From: Planctomycetota bacterium
GTDB lineage: Bacteria > Planctomycetota > Phycisphaerae > Phycisphaerales > SM1A02
Length of the DNA stretch: 41,585 nucleotides
Reading direction: 5' to 3'
NCBI GenBank assembly: GCA_027622195.1
Contig: JAQBZO010000016.1
Span: 1 to 41,585, forward strand
The stretch's first letter is position 1. Each line of letters begins with the position of its first letter. A program made the translations under genes and the position numbers. The notes beneath the pieces were generated by a model that saw nothing but the letters and a program-made list of their open reading frames with translations, was not told where the DNA came from and did no database searches. Of the stretch, positions 1 through 7,675 are shown piece by piece.

Positions 1-1
1 G

Positions 2-61
2 CGACGATCGGATCCGCCCGAAGACGAAGGGCTCTTTTTGTTTGCGCTGCCCGCGAAATAG
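2..61 (+). CDS. C-terminal end of an upstream gene, possibly Topo VI subunit B
   Basis: An open frame enters from the left edge and ends at TAG (59-61). The visible tail is only 19 residues (RRSDPPEDEGLFLFALPAK). The next gene, a topoisomerase VI A subunit, begins 18 bases later on the same strand. In archaea and other carriers the B subunit (GHKL ATPase) is usually encoded directly beside the A subunit, so this may be the end of top6B. That identity rests on context alone; the tail carries no diagnostic motif. Confidence 0.45.
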   Translation, partial: RRSDPPEDEGLFLFALPAK

Positions 62-79
62 CCAGTTTGGAAAAAGACT

Positions 80-1243
80 ATGGCCAAGAACAAGCCGACC
101 AACCAACCACCCGCTGCATCGCGATCGACTGCCTCGAGCAAGTCCATTGCAGAGCGGGATCAGCGCACAAAGAAGAAAATCACGACACTCGCACAGGGGG
201 TGGCTGACGAGACACTCAAGGGCAACGAGCCGACGATTTCAGTTCCGATGCGCACTCGCACCAACACGATTTGGAACAAGAAGAAAGGCATCCTTGAAAT
301 GGGGGATGCATGTCAGCAGCGCCAAGTGTTCAATCTTGGACAGGCGAAGAGTTTTATGCAGTCGCTGCTCCACTCGGACTCGATTCATGCACTCATCGAT
401 GCGCAGAAGACCCTGTCTTTGCGCGGTATGTTTTATAAGGGACTCCACACGGTTGCTGGAACGAAGGAGAAAACCTTCGCCGATCAGGACGAGTCCGATG
501 GCATTCTCGAGGATCTTGAAGTGTCGCTCGGAGCACTCCGCGAAGAATTGCACATCTTTGCGAAGAAGGCTGGGACAATTGTTGGCAACATCACTCTCAT
601 TGACTCAGGTGACGAGATTGATTGTCGGCGGATGGGGTCGGGTGGTTATGCCATTCCGAGCATCGTTGAGCCCGATGTGATTCAGTTCAAGAAGTGCGAA
701 GCGAAGTTCATCTTGCATGTTGAGAAGAACACCGTGTGGAGTCGATTCAACGAGGATCGCTTTTGGGAAAAACACAATTGCATCCTGACCGAAGGAGGTG
801 GACAACCTCCGCGCGGTGTTCGACGACTCCTTCGACGATTGCATGAGGAACTCAAGTTGCCGGTGTACTGTCTTCTCGACTGTGATCCGTGGGGTCACTA
901 CATCTACAGTGTCTTGAAGCAAGGTTCGATCTCGCTGGCATTCGAGAGCGAGCGACTCGCTATCCCTGACGCGAAGTTCATCGGAGTGCGTGCAAGCGAT
1001 TACCACACCTGTGGCCTCAGCGATGATGTGCAGATCGCATTGACCGATACTGATATCAAGCGCGCGAAGGAGATCGCTGCGTATCCCTGGTTCAGTGGCC
1101 ACAAGGGATGGCAAAAAGAGATCAACGGTCTCTTGCGCAATGGATTCAAGATGGAAGTGGAGTCGCTGATCACCAAGGACATTTCCTATGTGACCGACAC
1201 CTATGTCCCAGAGCGACTCAAGGCACGCGATTGGCTCGAATGA
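80..1243 (+). CDS. top6A: DNA topoisomerase VI subunit A (Spo11/Top6A family)
   Basis: This is the DNA-cleaving subunit of a type IIB topoisomerase, which with the ATPase B subunit passes one duplex through a double-strand break. The 387-residue protein has a basic, Ser/Thr-rich N-terminal extension of about 50 residues. A winged-helix/CAP region follows with LRGMFYK, where Tyr119 is the expected DNA-linking tyrosine and Arg115 the conserved arginine. A Toprim domain comes next, with the acidic residue in HVEKN (Glu215), the LTEGGGQPPRG loop (about 236-246) and the metal-binding DCD triad (Asp267, Asp269) in LLDCDPWGHYIY. The length is normal for Top6A. The gene ends flush against the convergent histidine kinase gene. 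The family call is strong; whether the enzyme is active depends on a B subunit that lies mostly or wholly outside the window. Confidence 0.92.
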   Translation: MAKNKPTNQPPAASRSTASSKSIAERDQRTKKKITTLAQGVADETLKGNEPTISVPMRTRTNTIWNKKKGILEMGDACQQRQVFNLGQAKSFMQSLLHSDSIHALIDAQKTLSLRGMFYKGLHTVAGTKEKTFADQDESDGILEDLEVSLGALREELHIFAKKAGTIVGNITLIDSGDEIDCRRMGSGGYAIPSIVEPDVIQFKKCEAKFILHVEKNTVWSRFNEDRFWEKHNCILTEGGGQPPRGVRRLLRRLHEELKLPVYCLLDCDPWGHYIYSVLKQGSISLAFESERLAIPDAKFIGVRASDYHTCGLSDDVQIALTDTDIKRAKEIAAYPWFSGHKGWQKEINGLLRNGFKMEVESLITKDISYVTDTYVPERLKARDWLE

Positions 1244-2119
1244 TCAAGCCATCGGCAAGGTCAGTGTGAAGTCTGACCCAACGCCCACAGTGGAGTGCAC
1301 CTCGAGCGTGCCGCCATGCTCGTGAGCGATGCGGCGTGCGGTGGGAAGTCCGAGTCCAGATCCAGTTTTCTTGGTCGACACATACGGACGAAAGATGTCA
1401 ATCAAACGCTCGGCTGGAATGCCTGCCCCTGTATCGATCACATGAATTGCGATAGCGCGCTCGCCACTGTCTTGGTCGAGAGTGCCGAGACGAAGAATGA
1501 GTTCGCGGGGTGATGTTGCGCCGTTCGACTTCTCCATCACCTGGATCGCATTGACGATGAGGTTGAGAATCGCTTGTTTGAGGAGTCCTTCATCGACTTC
1601 TGCATTCACCGCGACGTCTGGCAGATCAACGCGCAAGCGAATGGATGCCTGTTCACACTGCGGGTGAACAAAGTCTGCAAGGTCGGTGATCAATCGACCG
1701 AGATCCGTCGGTGTGCGGTCGAGCACCATTCGACCGGCATACTTCAGAAAGTCCTCGAGAATGTCCTTCAGTCGAGAGGCCTCGCGCGAAAGCGCGTCTG
1801 CGCGGCGAACAATAGGCACTCCACGATCTTCGGGCAGCGCGATGTCCAGAATGTCTTCGCGAAGGAGTTGGGCGTTGAGTACGAGTGTCGACAGAGGGTT
1901 CTTGATTTCGTGGGCCAACCCGCTGCCGAGTGCGCTCAGTTCAGCGACAGAGTTCGCGTGTTGCTGCTCTCGCACACGATCTCGCTGCGCAATGCCTTCA
2001 GTGAGTCGACGCAAACGGAGACGAATGTGCCGCTGCCAAAAGAAGACGCCGATGCCACAAAGCAACGCCACCACAACGCCACCGAGTGCGACGGCGAGCA
2101 TCCACTGTGTCGATTCCAT
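1244..2119 (-). CDS. Orphan sensor histidine kinase, membrane anchored
   Basis: This kinase would autophosphorylate on histidine and pass the phosphate to a response regulator. The 291-residue protein has one N-terminal membrane segment (about 7-29) and no obvious periplasmic sensor domain. It then has a dimerisation/phosphoacceptor helix with LAHEIKNPLSTL (His70), an N-box (LKQAILNLIVNAIQ) and the ATP-lid glycine boxes DTGAGIP and GSGLGLPTARRIA. The H-box and the FRPYVSTKKTGSGLGL block resemble NtrB/AtoS-type kinases. It starts 9 bases after the cold-shock gene stop, so the two are probably co-transcribed. No response regulator lies in the window. Its TGA directly abuts the TGA of top6A on the other strand, forming the palindrome TGATCA. 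Confidence 0.9.
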   Translation of the reverse strand: MESTQWMLAVALGGVVVALLCGIGVFFWQRHIRLRLRRLTEGIAQRDRVREQQHANSVAELSALGSGLAHEIKNPLSTLVLNAQLLREDILDIALPEDRGVPIVRRADALSREASRLKDILEDFLKYAGRMVLDRTPTDLGRLITDLADFVHPQCEQASIRLRVDLPDVAVNAEVDEGLLKQAILNLIVNAIQVMEKSNGATSPRELILRLGTLDQDSGERAIAIHVIDTGAGIPAERLIDIFRPYVSTKKTGSGLGLPTARRIAHEHGGTLEVHSTVGVGSDFTLTLPMA

Positions 2120-2128
2120 TTCGAGCGA

Positions 2129-2383
2129 TCAGACGGTCGCGGGCGTGTTCGCTTTGACTAGGCTCCGAGCAGCCGTTGCCGCCCACCCCTTTTGACCTTT
2201 GTCTGCGCTGTAGACAATCTTTTCGCCATCCTTGAAGGTTCGGAATCCAGCGTCCAATTCAATGACGCTGAAGTGGACAAAAATGTCTTGGCCTTCGGGA
2301 CCGACGATGAATCCGAATCCCTTGCGCGCGTCGAACCACTTGACGGTGCCTTCACGGTTTTCGATGCGCGTTGTATCAGGCAT
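2129..2383 (-). CDS. Cold-shock domain protein (CspA family)
   Basis: This is a small OB-fold protein that binds single-stranded RNA or DNA and acts as an RNA chaperone. The fold is shown by GTVKWFDARKGFGFI, which includes the RNP1 motif KGFGFI, and by RNP2 DIFVHFSVI, followed by the usual GEKIVYSADKGQKGWAA ending. The start at MPDTTRIENREG is preferred over an in-frame ATG five codons upstream, because GGAG lies 9 bases before it while the upstream ATG has no ribosome-binding site. The resulting 84 residues are slightly longer than E. coli CspA because of short tails at each end. It precedes the histidine kinase gene in what looks like a two-gene unit. Confidence 0.93.
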   Translation of the reverse strand: MPDTTRIENREGTVKWFDARKGFGFIVGPEGQDIFVHFSVIELDAGFRTFKDGEKIVYSADKGQKGWAATAARSLVKANTPATV

Positions 2384-2523
2384 TCGTTCAAACTCCATTA
2401 TTCAGCAATAATCCGAACCCACGATCGTCTTTCGGGAGGACATCCCAATTCCCCAGTATGACCATTGTGCGCGAGAAATCGGGTTCGTGCAAGTGCAGAC
2501 CAGTTTTTTGGCACAGGTCCCAC

Positions 2524-2564
2524 AAAAAAAAGCGCGGGGACCTTGTTGAGGGGTCTCCCGCGCT
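2524..2564 (-). terminator. Rho-independent terminator of pnp
   Basis: On the minus strand an 8-bp stem (AGCGCGGG/CCCGCGCT) is extended by GACC/GGTC across one bulged base. It closes a short loop and is followed by a run of eight or nine U. It lies about 30 bases after the pnp stop codon and separates rpsO-pnp from the cold-shock gene. Confidence 0.9.
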
Positions 2565-2594
2565 GGGTAGAACAGTTGGGATTCTTGAAACGCC

Positions 2595-4832
2595 TTACCG
2601 ACGACGTCCGCCACGATCTCCACGGTCTTGGCGATCGCCACGGTCGCGGTGGTCAGAGCCTGCTCCAACCGCCTCGGCGTCGGTGCCTTCGGGAGGAGTC
2701 AGCAAAGCCTTGCGGCTCAACTTGATACGGCCCGTCTCGTCGACATTGATGACCTTGACCTTGACCGTGTCACCCACATTGACGACATCGTCCACCTTCT
2801 TGACGAAGCCCCAAGCGAGCTCAGAAACATGGCACATTCCATCGGTGCCGGCGGCGAGCGACACAAAGCAGCCGAACTCGCGAATCGAAACGACCTTGCC
2901 TTCGAAGATCGATCCAACCTTGATTTCGGCGCCGAGTGCTTCGACTTCCGCTTTCGCTTGAGCGGCAGCGGCTGCATCGGACGTGGCGATGAGGACAGTG
3001 CCGTCCTCCTCGACATCGATCTGTGCGCCGGTGCGTTGTTGAATGCTGCGAATGGTCTTTCCGCCTGGACCGATGAGCTTGCCGATCTTCTCGGGATCGA
3101 TCTTGACCTTGATGATGCGCGGCGCGTACGCGGCGATGTCGTCGCGTGGAGCGGCGATGCACTTCTCGATCTCACCGATCAAGAAGAGACGACCTTCCTT
3201 CGCTTGGGTAAAGATGGTGGCGATCTCGTCGATCGAGAGTCCGCGTGCCTTGAGGTCGAGTTGGATTCCCGTGATTCCTTCACGAGTACCCGAGACCTTG
3301 AAGTCCATTTCGCCGAAGAAGTCTTCCTCGCCGATGATGTCAGTCACATGCGAGACTTTGCCTTCTGCACTCGTGAACCGACCAACTGAAATGCCCGCGC
3401 AGGTCGCCTTGATAGGGACGCCCGCATCCATCAATGCAAGGCAACCGCCGCACACGCTCGCCATGCTCGACGAGCCGTTCGATTCGGTGATGTCGCTCAC
3501 AAGGCGAATCGTGTAGGGGAAGTCCTCGGCAGCAGGGAGGATCGCGAGCAGCGATCTCTCGGCGAGTGCTCCGTGTCCGACTTCACGGCGACCTGGAGCA
3601 GAGATGCGTCCAGCCTCGCCCGTGCAGAAAGGAGGGAAGTTGTAGTGCAGGTAGAACTTCTTGGCGTACTCGGGAAGGAGTCCGTCGACGATTTGCTCAT
3701 CCTTGATCGTGCCCAGCGTGCAGGTCACGAGGGACTGTGTCTCGCCCCGTTGGAAGAAGGCCGAACCGTGCGTGCGGGGGAAGAGTCCAACCGACATATC
3801 AAGGTCGCGGATCTGATTGCGCGCGCGCCCATCAGCGCGAATGCCCTTTTCGGCAACGAGATAATGAGTGATCTTCTTCTCAAGAATGCGGAGGGCTTCC
3901 TTCGCTTCGGATTGTCGCTTGGCCGCGATCACATGATCCGAGTAGGCAAGTCCAGGAGCAACGGTGAATCCACTTTCGATGCACCACTTCTTGACGCGAT
4001 CGACCTCGTCATTGCGCTGCTGCTTGCCATTGATTTGGCGAGCAGCGAGCAATGGTTGATAGGCGATCTCCTTGACCTTCGCCATCACATCGTCGGATGG
4101 AAGGATTCGCTCACCCATGCGCACCGCTGGCGCATTCGTCTTCGTGCGAAGTTCAGCCATCATCTCGAGAATCGGCTTCACACCATTGTCGTATCCGAAT
4201 CGAAGCGCCGCGACCATGGTTGCTTCGTCGATCTCTGCGGATCCAACTTCGATCATGTTGATTCCGTCAGCATGTCCAGAGAGAACCAAGTCGAGATCAC
4301 TGAACTCCATCTGCGCTTGCGTTGGGAAGAGCACAAAGACTGGACCAGTTTCGGTGAAGATGCGACCCACACGCACGGTGGCGACAGGGCCTTCGTACGG
4401 CGCGTCCGTGAGATTGAGCGCGGCAGAAACGCCGATGCACGCAATGACATCGGTGTCATTCTGTCCGTCATGGCTCATGACAAACGCTTGCAATTGGATT
4501 TCATCGACGAATCCGTTTGGAAAGAGAGGTCGGATCGGACGATCCATCATTCTCATCGTGAGGATTTCCTTCTCACTTGGTGGTCCTTCACGCTTGCGGA
4601 ATCCACCTGGATACTTGCCCGCGGCAGAGGTCTTCTCGCGGTAATCGCAGGTCAAGGGGAAGAAGTCGATTCCCACTCTTGGGTTTGCGCGAACGCAAGT
4701 GCAGAGAATGAAGGCATCGGCAAATGAAATCATGACGGCGCCGCTCGCGAGCTTGGCAACCTTCCCCGTTTCCATACGGAGGGTGCGGCCTGCGATCTCG
4801 CGCTCAACAATGGCGTGGATCTTTGTAGACAT
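2595..4832 (-). CDS. pnp: Polyribonucleotide nucleotidyltransferase (PNPase)
   Basis: PNPase degrades RNA 3' to 5' by phosphorolysis and is a core RNA-decay enzyme. The 745-residue protein has the full layout: a first RNase PH domain (about 10-230), a helical linker, a second RNase PH domain with GSSSMASVCGG and EEDFFGEMDFKV, a KH domain with IGPGGKTIRSIQ, and an S1 domain. EEDFFGEMDFKV keeps the Asp, Asp and Lys that match the E. coli catalytic residues as I recall them. The tail is an Arg/Asp/Gly-rich run (DHRDRGDRQDRGDRGGRRR), likely disordered and RNA-binding. The start at MSTKIHAIVERE is chosen because GGGAG sits 7 bases upstream; an in-frame start 22 codons earlier has no such support. 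It follows rpsO by 122 bases, the classical rpsO-pnp order. Confidence 0.97.
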   Translation of the reverse strand: MSTKIHAIVEREIAGRTLRMETGKVAKLASGAVMISFADAFILCTCVRANPRVGIDFFPLTCDYREKTSAAGKYPGGFRKREGPPSEKEILTMRMMDRPIRPLFPNGFVDEIQLQAFVMSHDGQNDTDVIACIGVSAALNLTDAPYEGPVATVRVGRIFTETGPVFVLFPTQAQMEFSDLDLVLSGHADGINMIEVGSAEIDEATMVAALRFGYDNGVKPILEMMAELRTKTNAPAVRMGERILPSDDVMAKVKEIAYQPLLAARQINGKQQRNDEVDRVKKWCIESGFTVAPGLAYSDHVIAAKRQSEAKEALRILEKKITHYLVAEKGIRADGRARNQIRDLDMSVGLFPRTHGSAFFQRGETQSLVTCTLGTIKDEQIVDGLLPEYAKKFYLHYNFPPFCTGEAGRISAPGRREVGHGALAERSLLAILPAAEDFPYTIRLVSDITESNGSSSMASVCGGCLALMDAGVPIKATCAGISVGRFTSAEGKVSHVTDIIGEEDFFGEMDFKVSGTREGITGIQLDLKARGLSIDEIATIFTQAKEGRLFLIGEIEKCIAAPRDDIAAYAPRIIKVKIDPEKIGKLIGPGGKTIRSIQQRTGAQIDVEEDGTVLIATSDAAAAAQAKAEVEALGAEIKVGSIFEGKVVSIREFGCFVSLAAGTDGMCHVSELAWGFVKKVDDVVNVGDTVKVKVINVDETGRIKLSRKALLTPPEGTDAEAVGAGSDHRDRGDRQDRGDRGGRRR

Positions 4833-4954
4833 AGTGGAACTCCCAGCAGTGAAAACGCGCCGTGGCGGTCTATGGCTGAGACAAACGGAGTCCGGCAATC
4901 AACTTGCCGTACGAACCGCGTCTCGGTGGCCACCCGACCATCGTCGCGGCTGAC

Positions 4955-5224
4955 TTACTTGCGTAAGCCGAGCTTGTGAATGAGTGTGATGTAATCCTCG
5001 CGTCGTGACTCGGCGAGGTACTTGAGAAGCCGATTGCGCTTGCCTACCAAAATGAGGAGGCCGCGACGACCGGCGTGGTCGTGTTTATGGAGCTTGAAGT
5101 GTTCGGTGAGCGCGGTGATGCGCTCGGTGAGAACGGCGATCTGAACTTCGGGGGAACCCGTGTCGGTCGCATGCAGTCCGTTGGCTGCAATCACATTCGT
5201 CTTGGCGGTCGCTGAAATCGTCAT
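4955..5224 (-). CDS. rpsO: 30S ribosomal protein S15
   Basis: S15 binds 16S rRNA early in assembly of the small-subunit platform. The 89-residue protein starting [10 protein letters not shown] matches the family length and contains [32 protein letters not shown] and KRNRLLKYL, the hallmark RNA-binding segments. An in-frame upstream start would add 30 non-conserved residues and is rejected. The ATG lacks a strong Shine-Dalgarno site, and a compact hairpin lies just upstream (5238-5254), where translational autoregulation by S15 is known in other bacteria. pnp lies downstream on the same strand. Confidence 0.96.
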   Translation of the reverse strand: MTISATAKTNVIAANGLHATDTGSPEVQIAVLTERITALTEHFKLHKHDHAGRRGLLILVGKRNRLLKYLAESRREDYITLIHKLGLRK

Positions 5225-5237
5225 GGTCGTCTTGCCC

Positions 5238-5254
5238 AGCCCCGTCACGGGACT
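5238..5254 (-). promoter_or_regulatory. Hairpin in the rpsO leader
   Basis: On the minus strand AGTCCCG/CGGGGCT forms a 7-bp stem (one G-U pair) with a 3-base loop, ending 13 bases before the rpsO start codon. S15 binds structured leader RNA of its own messenger in several bacteria, so this could be part of an autoregulatory site. The structure is visible; its role is inferred. Confidence 0.4.
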
Positions 5255-5285
5255 AAGCTCTTTCCTTTCAAAAGTTGAGTCCAGA

Positions 5286-5314
5286 AGTGTAGTTCTTCGC
5301 CGTAATTCGCGCAA
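5286..5314 (-). promoter_or_regulatory. Candidate sigma-70-type promoter for rpsO-pnp
   Basis: On the minus strand TTGCGC and TACACT are 17 bases apart, about 60 bases before the rpsO start. The -10 matches the consensus at four of six positions and the -35 at three of six. It is placed correctly for a leader that would contain the 5238-5254 hairpin, but the match is weak. Confidence 0.28.
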
Positions 5315-5423
5315 GAGACGCGTCGGCGGCCATGATCATGTTCAAGTCCTATAACTCATTGTTGAAGCAGCCGGTCGGCGCGAGGATTATTCCAACAAGA
5401 ATCGCACCCCGTATCTTTCCGCC

Positions 5424-7061
5424 ATGCCAGAGGCTGCCGCAGTTCGTAACGATGAAGTGATTGCTGAGTGGGCTGCGATCGCCGCGCGGATCGAGCAGGG
5501 AGGTGGTGCCGCCGGGGCGGAGCGCCAACATCGCCACAAACGGTTGACCGCGCGAGAACGGCTTGAACTCTTGTTCGATCCACGCTCGCCCACGCTGGAG
5601 TGTGGACTTTTCGCAGGATGGAATATGTACGCCAAGTATGGCGGTGCTCCAGCGGCGGGGGTGGTGACCACGATCGGACAAGTCGAGGGGCGACTGTGCA
5701 TGGTGGTGGCGAACGATGCCACTGTGAAAGCCGGCGCGTTTTTTCCGATGACTTGCAAAAAGATCATTCGCGCACAAATGATCGCTCAGCGTGCGCGGCT
5801 TCCCTTGATTTATCTCGTCGATAGTGCAGGAGTCTTCTTGCCACTGCAAGAAGATGTCTTTCCAGACACCGACGATTTCGGAAGAATTTTTCGCAACAAC
5901 GCCGTCCTTTCGGCTGCAGGCATCGCACAGTACGCAGCGATCATGGGCAATTGTGTCGCTGGAGGTGGATACCTGCCCGTCCTCTGCGACACACTCTTGA
6001 TGACTGAGGGAAGCGGTTTGTATCTCGCTGGACCAGCACTCGTGAAGGCAGCGATTGGACAAGAAGTATCGAGCGAAGAGTTGGGCGGCGCAGCCATGCA
6101 CGCGCAGATTTCGGGCACAGTTGATTTTCGAGAGGCGGATGATCCCTCTTGCATCGCGCGCATTCGCCATCTCATGTTGGCGAATCGATCGTCTCCCAAG
6201 GTGGTCGGTCCAGACGCACCCGCGTGCGATCCCGACGGATCCACTGATCCGTTGAGTGTCTTCCGTTTTGGCGGAGGCACGCAGTACGACATGGTTGCAC
6301 TGCTCCGCACCATCGTGGACGCGAAGAGTTTTGACGAATATCGCGCGGAGTTTGGCACCTCGCTCGTTTGCGCCTATGCGCGCATCAACGGATACGCCTG
6401 CGGCATTGTGGCGAACCAACGCAAGTTGACGCAGAGGAAGATGGCTGGAGGCAAAGCTGGTCCAACGGTCGCCGCCAACATGCCCGCTGTGATTTATGAC
6501 GACAGCGCCGACAAGGCGGCGAGGTTCATCATGGATTGCTCGCAGCGCGCCATTCCACTTCTCTTCGTGCACGACACCACGGGCTTCATGGTCGGACGCG
6601 ATAGCGAACAGGGGGGCATCATTCGATCAGGCGCGAAGATGGTGAATGCGATGAGCAATGCACCAGTGCCGAAGATTGTGCTCATTGTGGGCGGAAGTTA
6701 CGGAGCAGGCAACTACGCGATGTGCGGACGCGCGTTCGATCCGATGATGACCTTCGCGTGGCCTACCTCCGCATGCAGTGTCATGGGAGCCGCGCAAGCC
6801 GCGACGGTATTGCTCGAGATTGATCTCGCCGCACGCGAGCGAAAGGGTGAATCCATCGATTCAACGATGCGTGAAGAGTTGCTCGCCGCCATTACCGACA
6901 GTTATTCGCAGCAACAAGACATCAAGTACGGAGCGAGTCGAGGATGGGTGGATCGGATCATCCATCCGAAGCACACTCGAGACGAACTCGCACTCGCCAT
7001 GATGGTGGCGGCGCAAGCTCCTGTCACGGGTGGCGTGGCAACAGGCGTGTTTCAGACATGA
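5424..7061 (+). CDS. Acyl-CoA carboxylase carboxyltransferase (beta) subunit, methylcrotonyl-CoA carboxylase-like
   Basis: This subunit transfers CO2 from carboxybiotin to an acyl-CoA. The 545-residue protein has both crotonase-fold halves. The N-terminal half contains LTARERLELLFD, VVANDATVKAGAFFP, YLVDSAGVFLPLQEDVFPD and FGRIFRNNA. The C-terminal half contains FVHDTTGFMVGRDSEQGG and VGGSYGAGNYAMCGRAF. The FLPLQEDVFPD block and overall length fit methylcrotonyl-CoA carboxylase beta (leucine breakdown) better than the short AccD type, but propionyl- or geranyl-CoA carboxylase beta cannot be excluded. No biotin carboxylase/biotin carrier subunit is nearby, so the partner must be encoded elsewhere. 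No Shine-Dalgarno site precedes the ATG. rdgB overlaps its stop codon (ATGA). Confidence 0.9.
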   Translation: MPEAAAVRNDEVIAEWAAIAARIEQGGGAAGAERQHRHKRLTARERLELLFDPRSPTLECGLFAGWNMYAKYGGAPAAGVVTTIGQVEGRLCMVVANDATVKAGAFFPMTCKKIIRAQMIAQRARLPLIYLVDSAGVFLPLQEDVFPDTDDFGRIFRNNAVLSAAGIAQYAAIMGNCVAGGGYLPVLCDTLLMTEGSGLYLAGPALVKAAIGQEVSSEELGGAAMHAQISGTVDFREADDPSCIARIRHLMLANRSSPKVVGPDAPACDPDGSTDPLSVFRFGGGTQYDMVALLRTIVDAKSFDEYRAEFGTSLVCAYARINGYACGIVANQRKLTQRKMAGGKAGPTVAANMPAVIYDDSADKAARFIMDCSQRAIPLLFVHDTTGFMVGRDSEQGGIIRSGAKMVNAMSNAPVPKIVLIVGGSYGAGNYAMCGRAFDPMMTFAWPTSACSVMGAAQAATVLLEIDLAARERKGESIDSTMREELLAAITDSYSQQQDIKYGASRGWVDRIIHPKHTRDELALAMMVAAQAPVTGGVATGVFQT

Positions 7062-7675
7062 GCACCGAGATTCTTTTTGCCAGCTCGAATGAGCACAAGG
7101 TCGCCGAGGTGCGTGCGATTCTTGATCCGGAGGGATTCATCGTTCTTTCGCTTGGCGATTGTGGAACGGTTCCCCCTGAGCCTCTCGAAGACGGCGACAC
7201 CTTTGAAGAGAATGCACGAATCAAGGCGATTGCGTATGCGATCTTTTTGGGAATGAATGCTCTCGCCGACGACAGTGGACTCGCCGTGGATGCACTTGGG
7301 GGCGCTCCTGGAGTTCACAGTGCGCGGTATGCAGCCATCGGAACGACACGCGAAGAGCGCGACGGCGCCAACAACCGCAAATTACTCGAGGCATTGAAAG
7401 ATGTGCCCAGCGGATTGAGGGGAGCCCGCTTTGTCTGCGCCATGTGTCTTGCCAGTAAAGACGGCACTGTTCTTGCCGAGTCGCGTGGTGTGTTTGAAGG
7501 TCGCATTGGTTGCGCACCTCGTGGCTCGAACGGGTTCGGATACGACCCTCTGCTTGTCCTTCCCGAATCGGATCAGACTTCTGCCGAGCTGTCATCGAGC
7601 GAGAAAAATGCTCGCAGTCATCGCGGTGCAGCAGCTCGTGCGATTGCGACTGCGCTTCGTGAAGTGCGACGCTAG
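7058..7675 (+). CDS. rdgB: dITP/XTP pyrophosphatase (RdgB/HAM1 family)
   Basis: This enzyme hydrolyses non-canonical purine nucleoside triphosphates (dITP, ITP, XTP) to monophosphates, keeping deaminated bases out of DNA and RNA. The 205-residue protein shows the family signatures in order: FASSNEHKVAEVRAIL at the N-terminus, DTFEENARIKA, ADDSGLAVDALGGAPGVHSARYA, and GSNGFGYDPLLVLPE with SSEKNARSHRGAAARAI near the end. The start at MSTEIL overlaps the preceding stop as ATGA, so translation is probably coupled. Its TAG shares the palindrome CTAG with the TAG of the convergent cysteine-cluster gene. Confidence 0.95.
   Translation: MSTEILFASSNEHKVAEVRAILDPEGFIVLSLGDCGTVPPEPLEDGDTFEENARIKAIAYAIFLGMNALADDSGLAVDALGGAPGVHSARYAAIGTTREERDGANNRKLLEALKDVPSGLRGARFVCAMCLASKDGTVLAESRGVFEGRIGCAPRGSNGFGYDPLLVLPESDQTSAELSSSEKNARSHRGAAARAIATALREVRR

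Noticed and set aside
3573-4727. Long open frame (384 codons) on the plus strand opposite pnp
   Set aside because: It lies wholly antisense to a fully conserved pnp gene, has no recognisable motif and its composition mirrors the codon bias of pnp.
5349-6572. Open frame of 407 codons on the minus strand opposite the carboxyltransferase gene
   Set aside because: It is His/Cys/Arg-rich, without family features, and fully antisense to a conserved gene.
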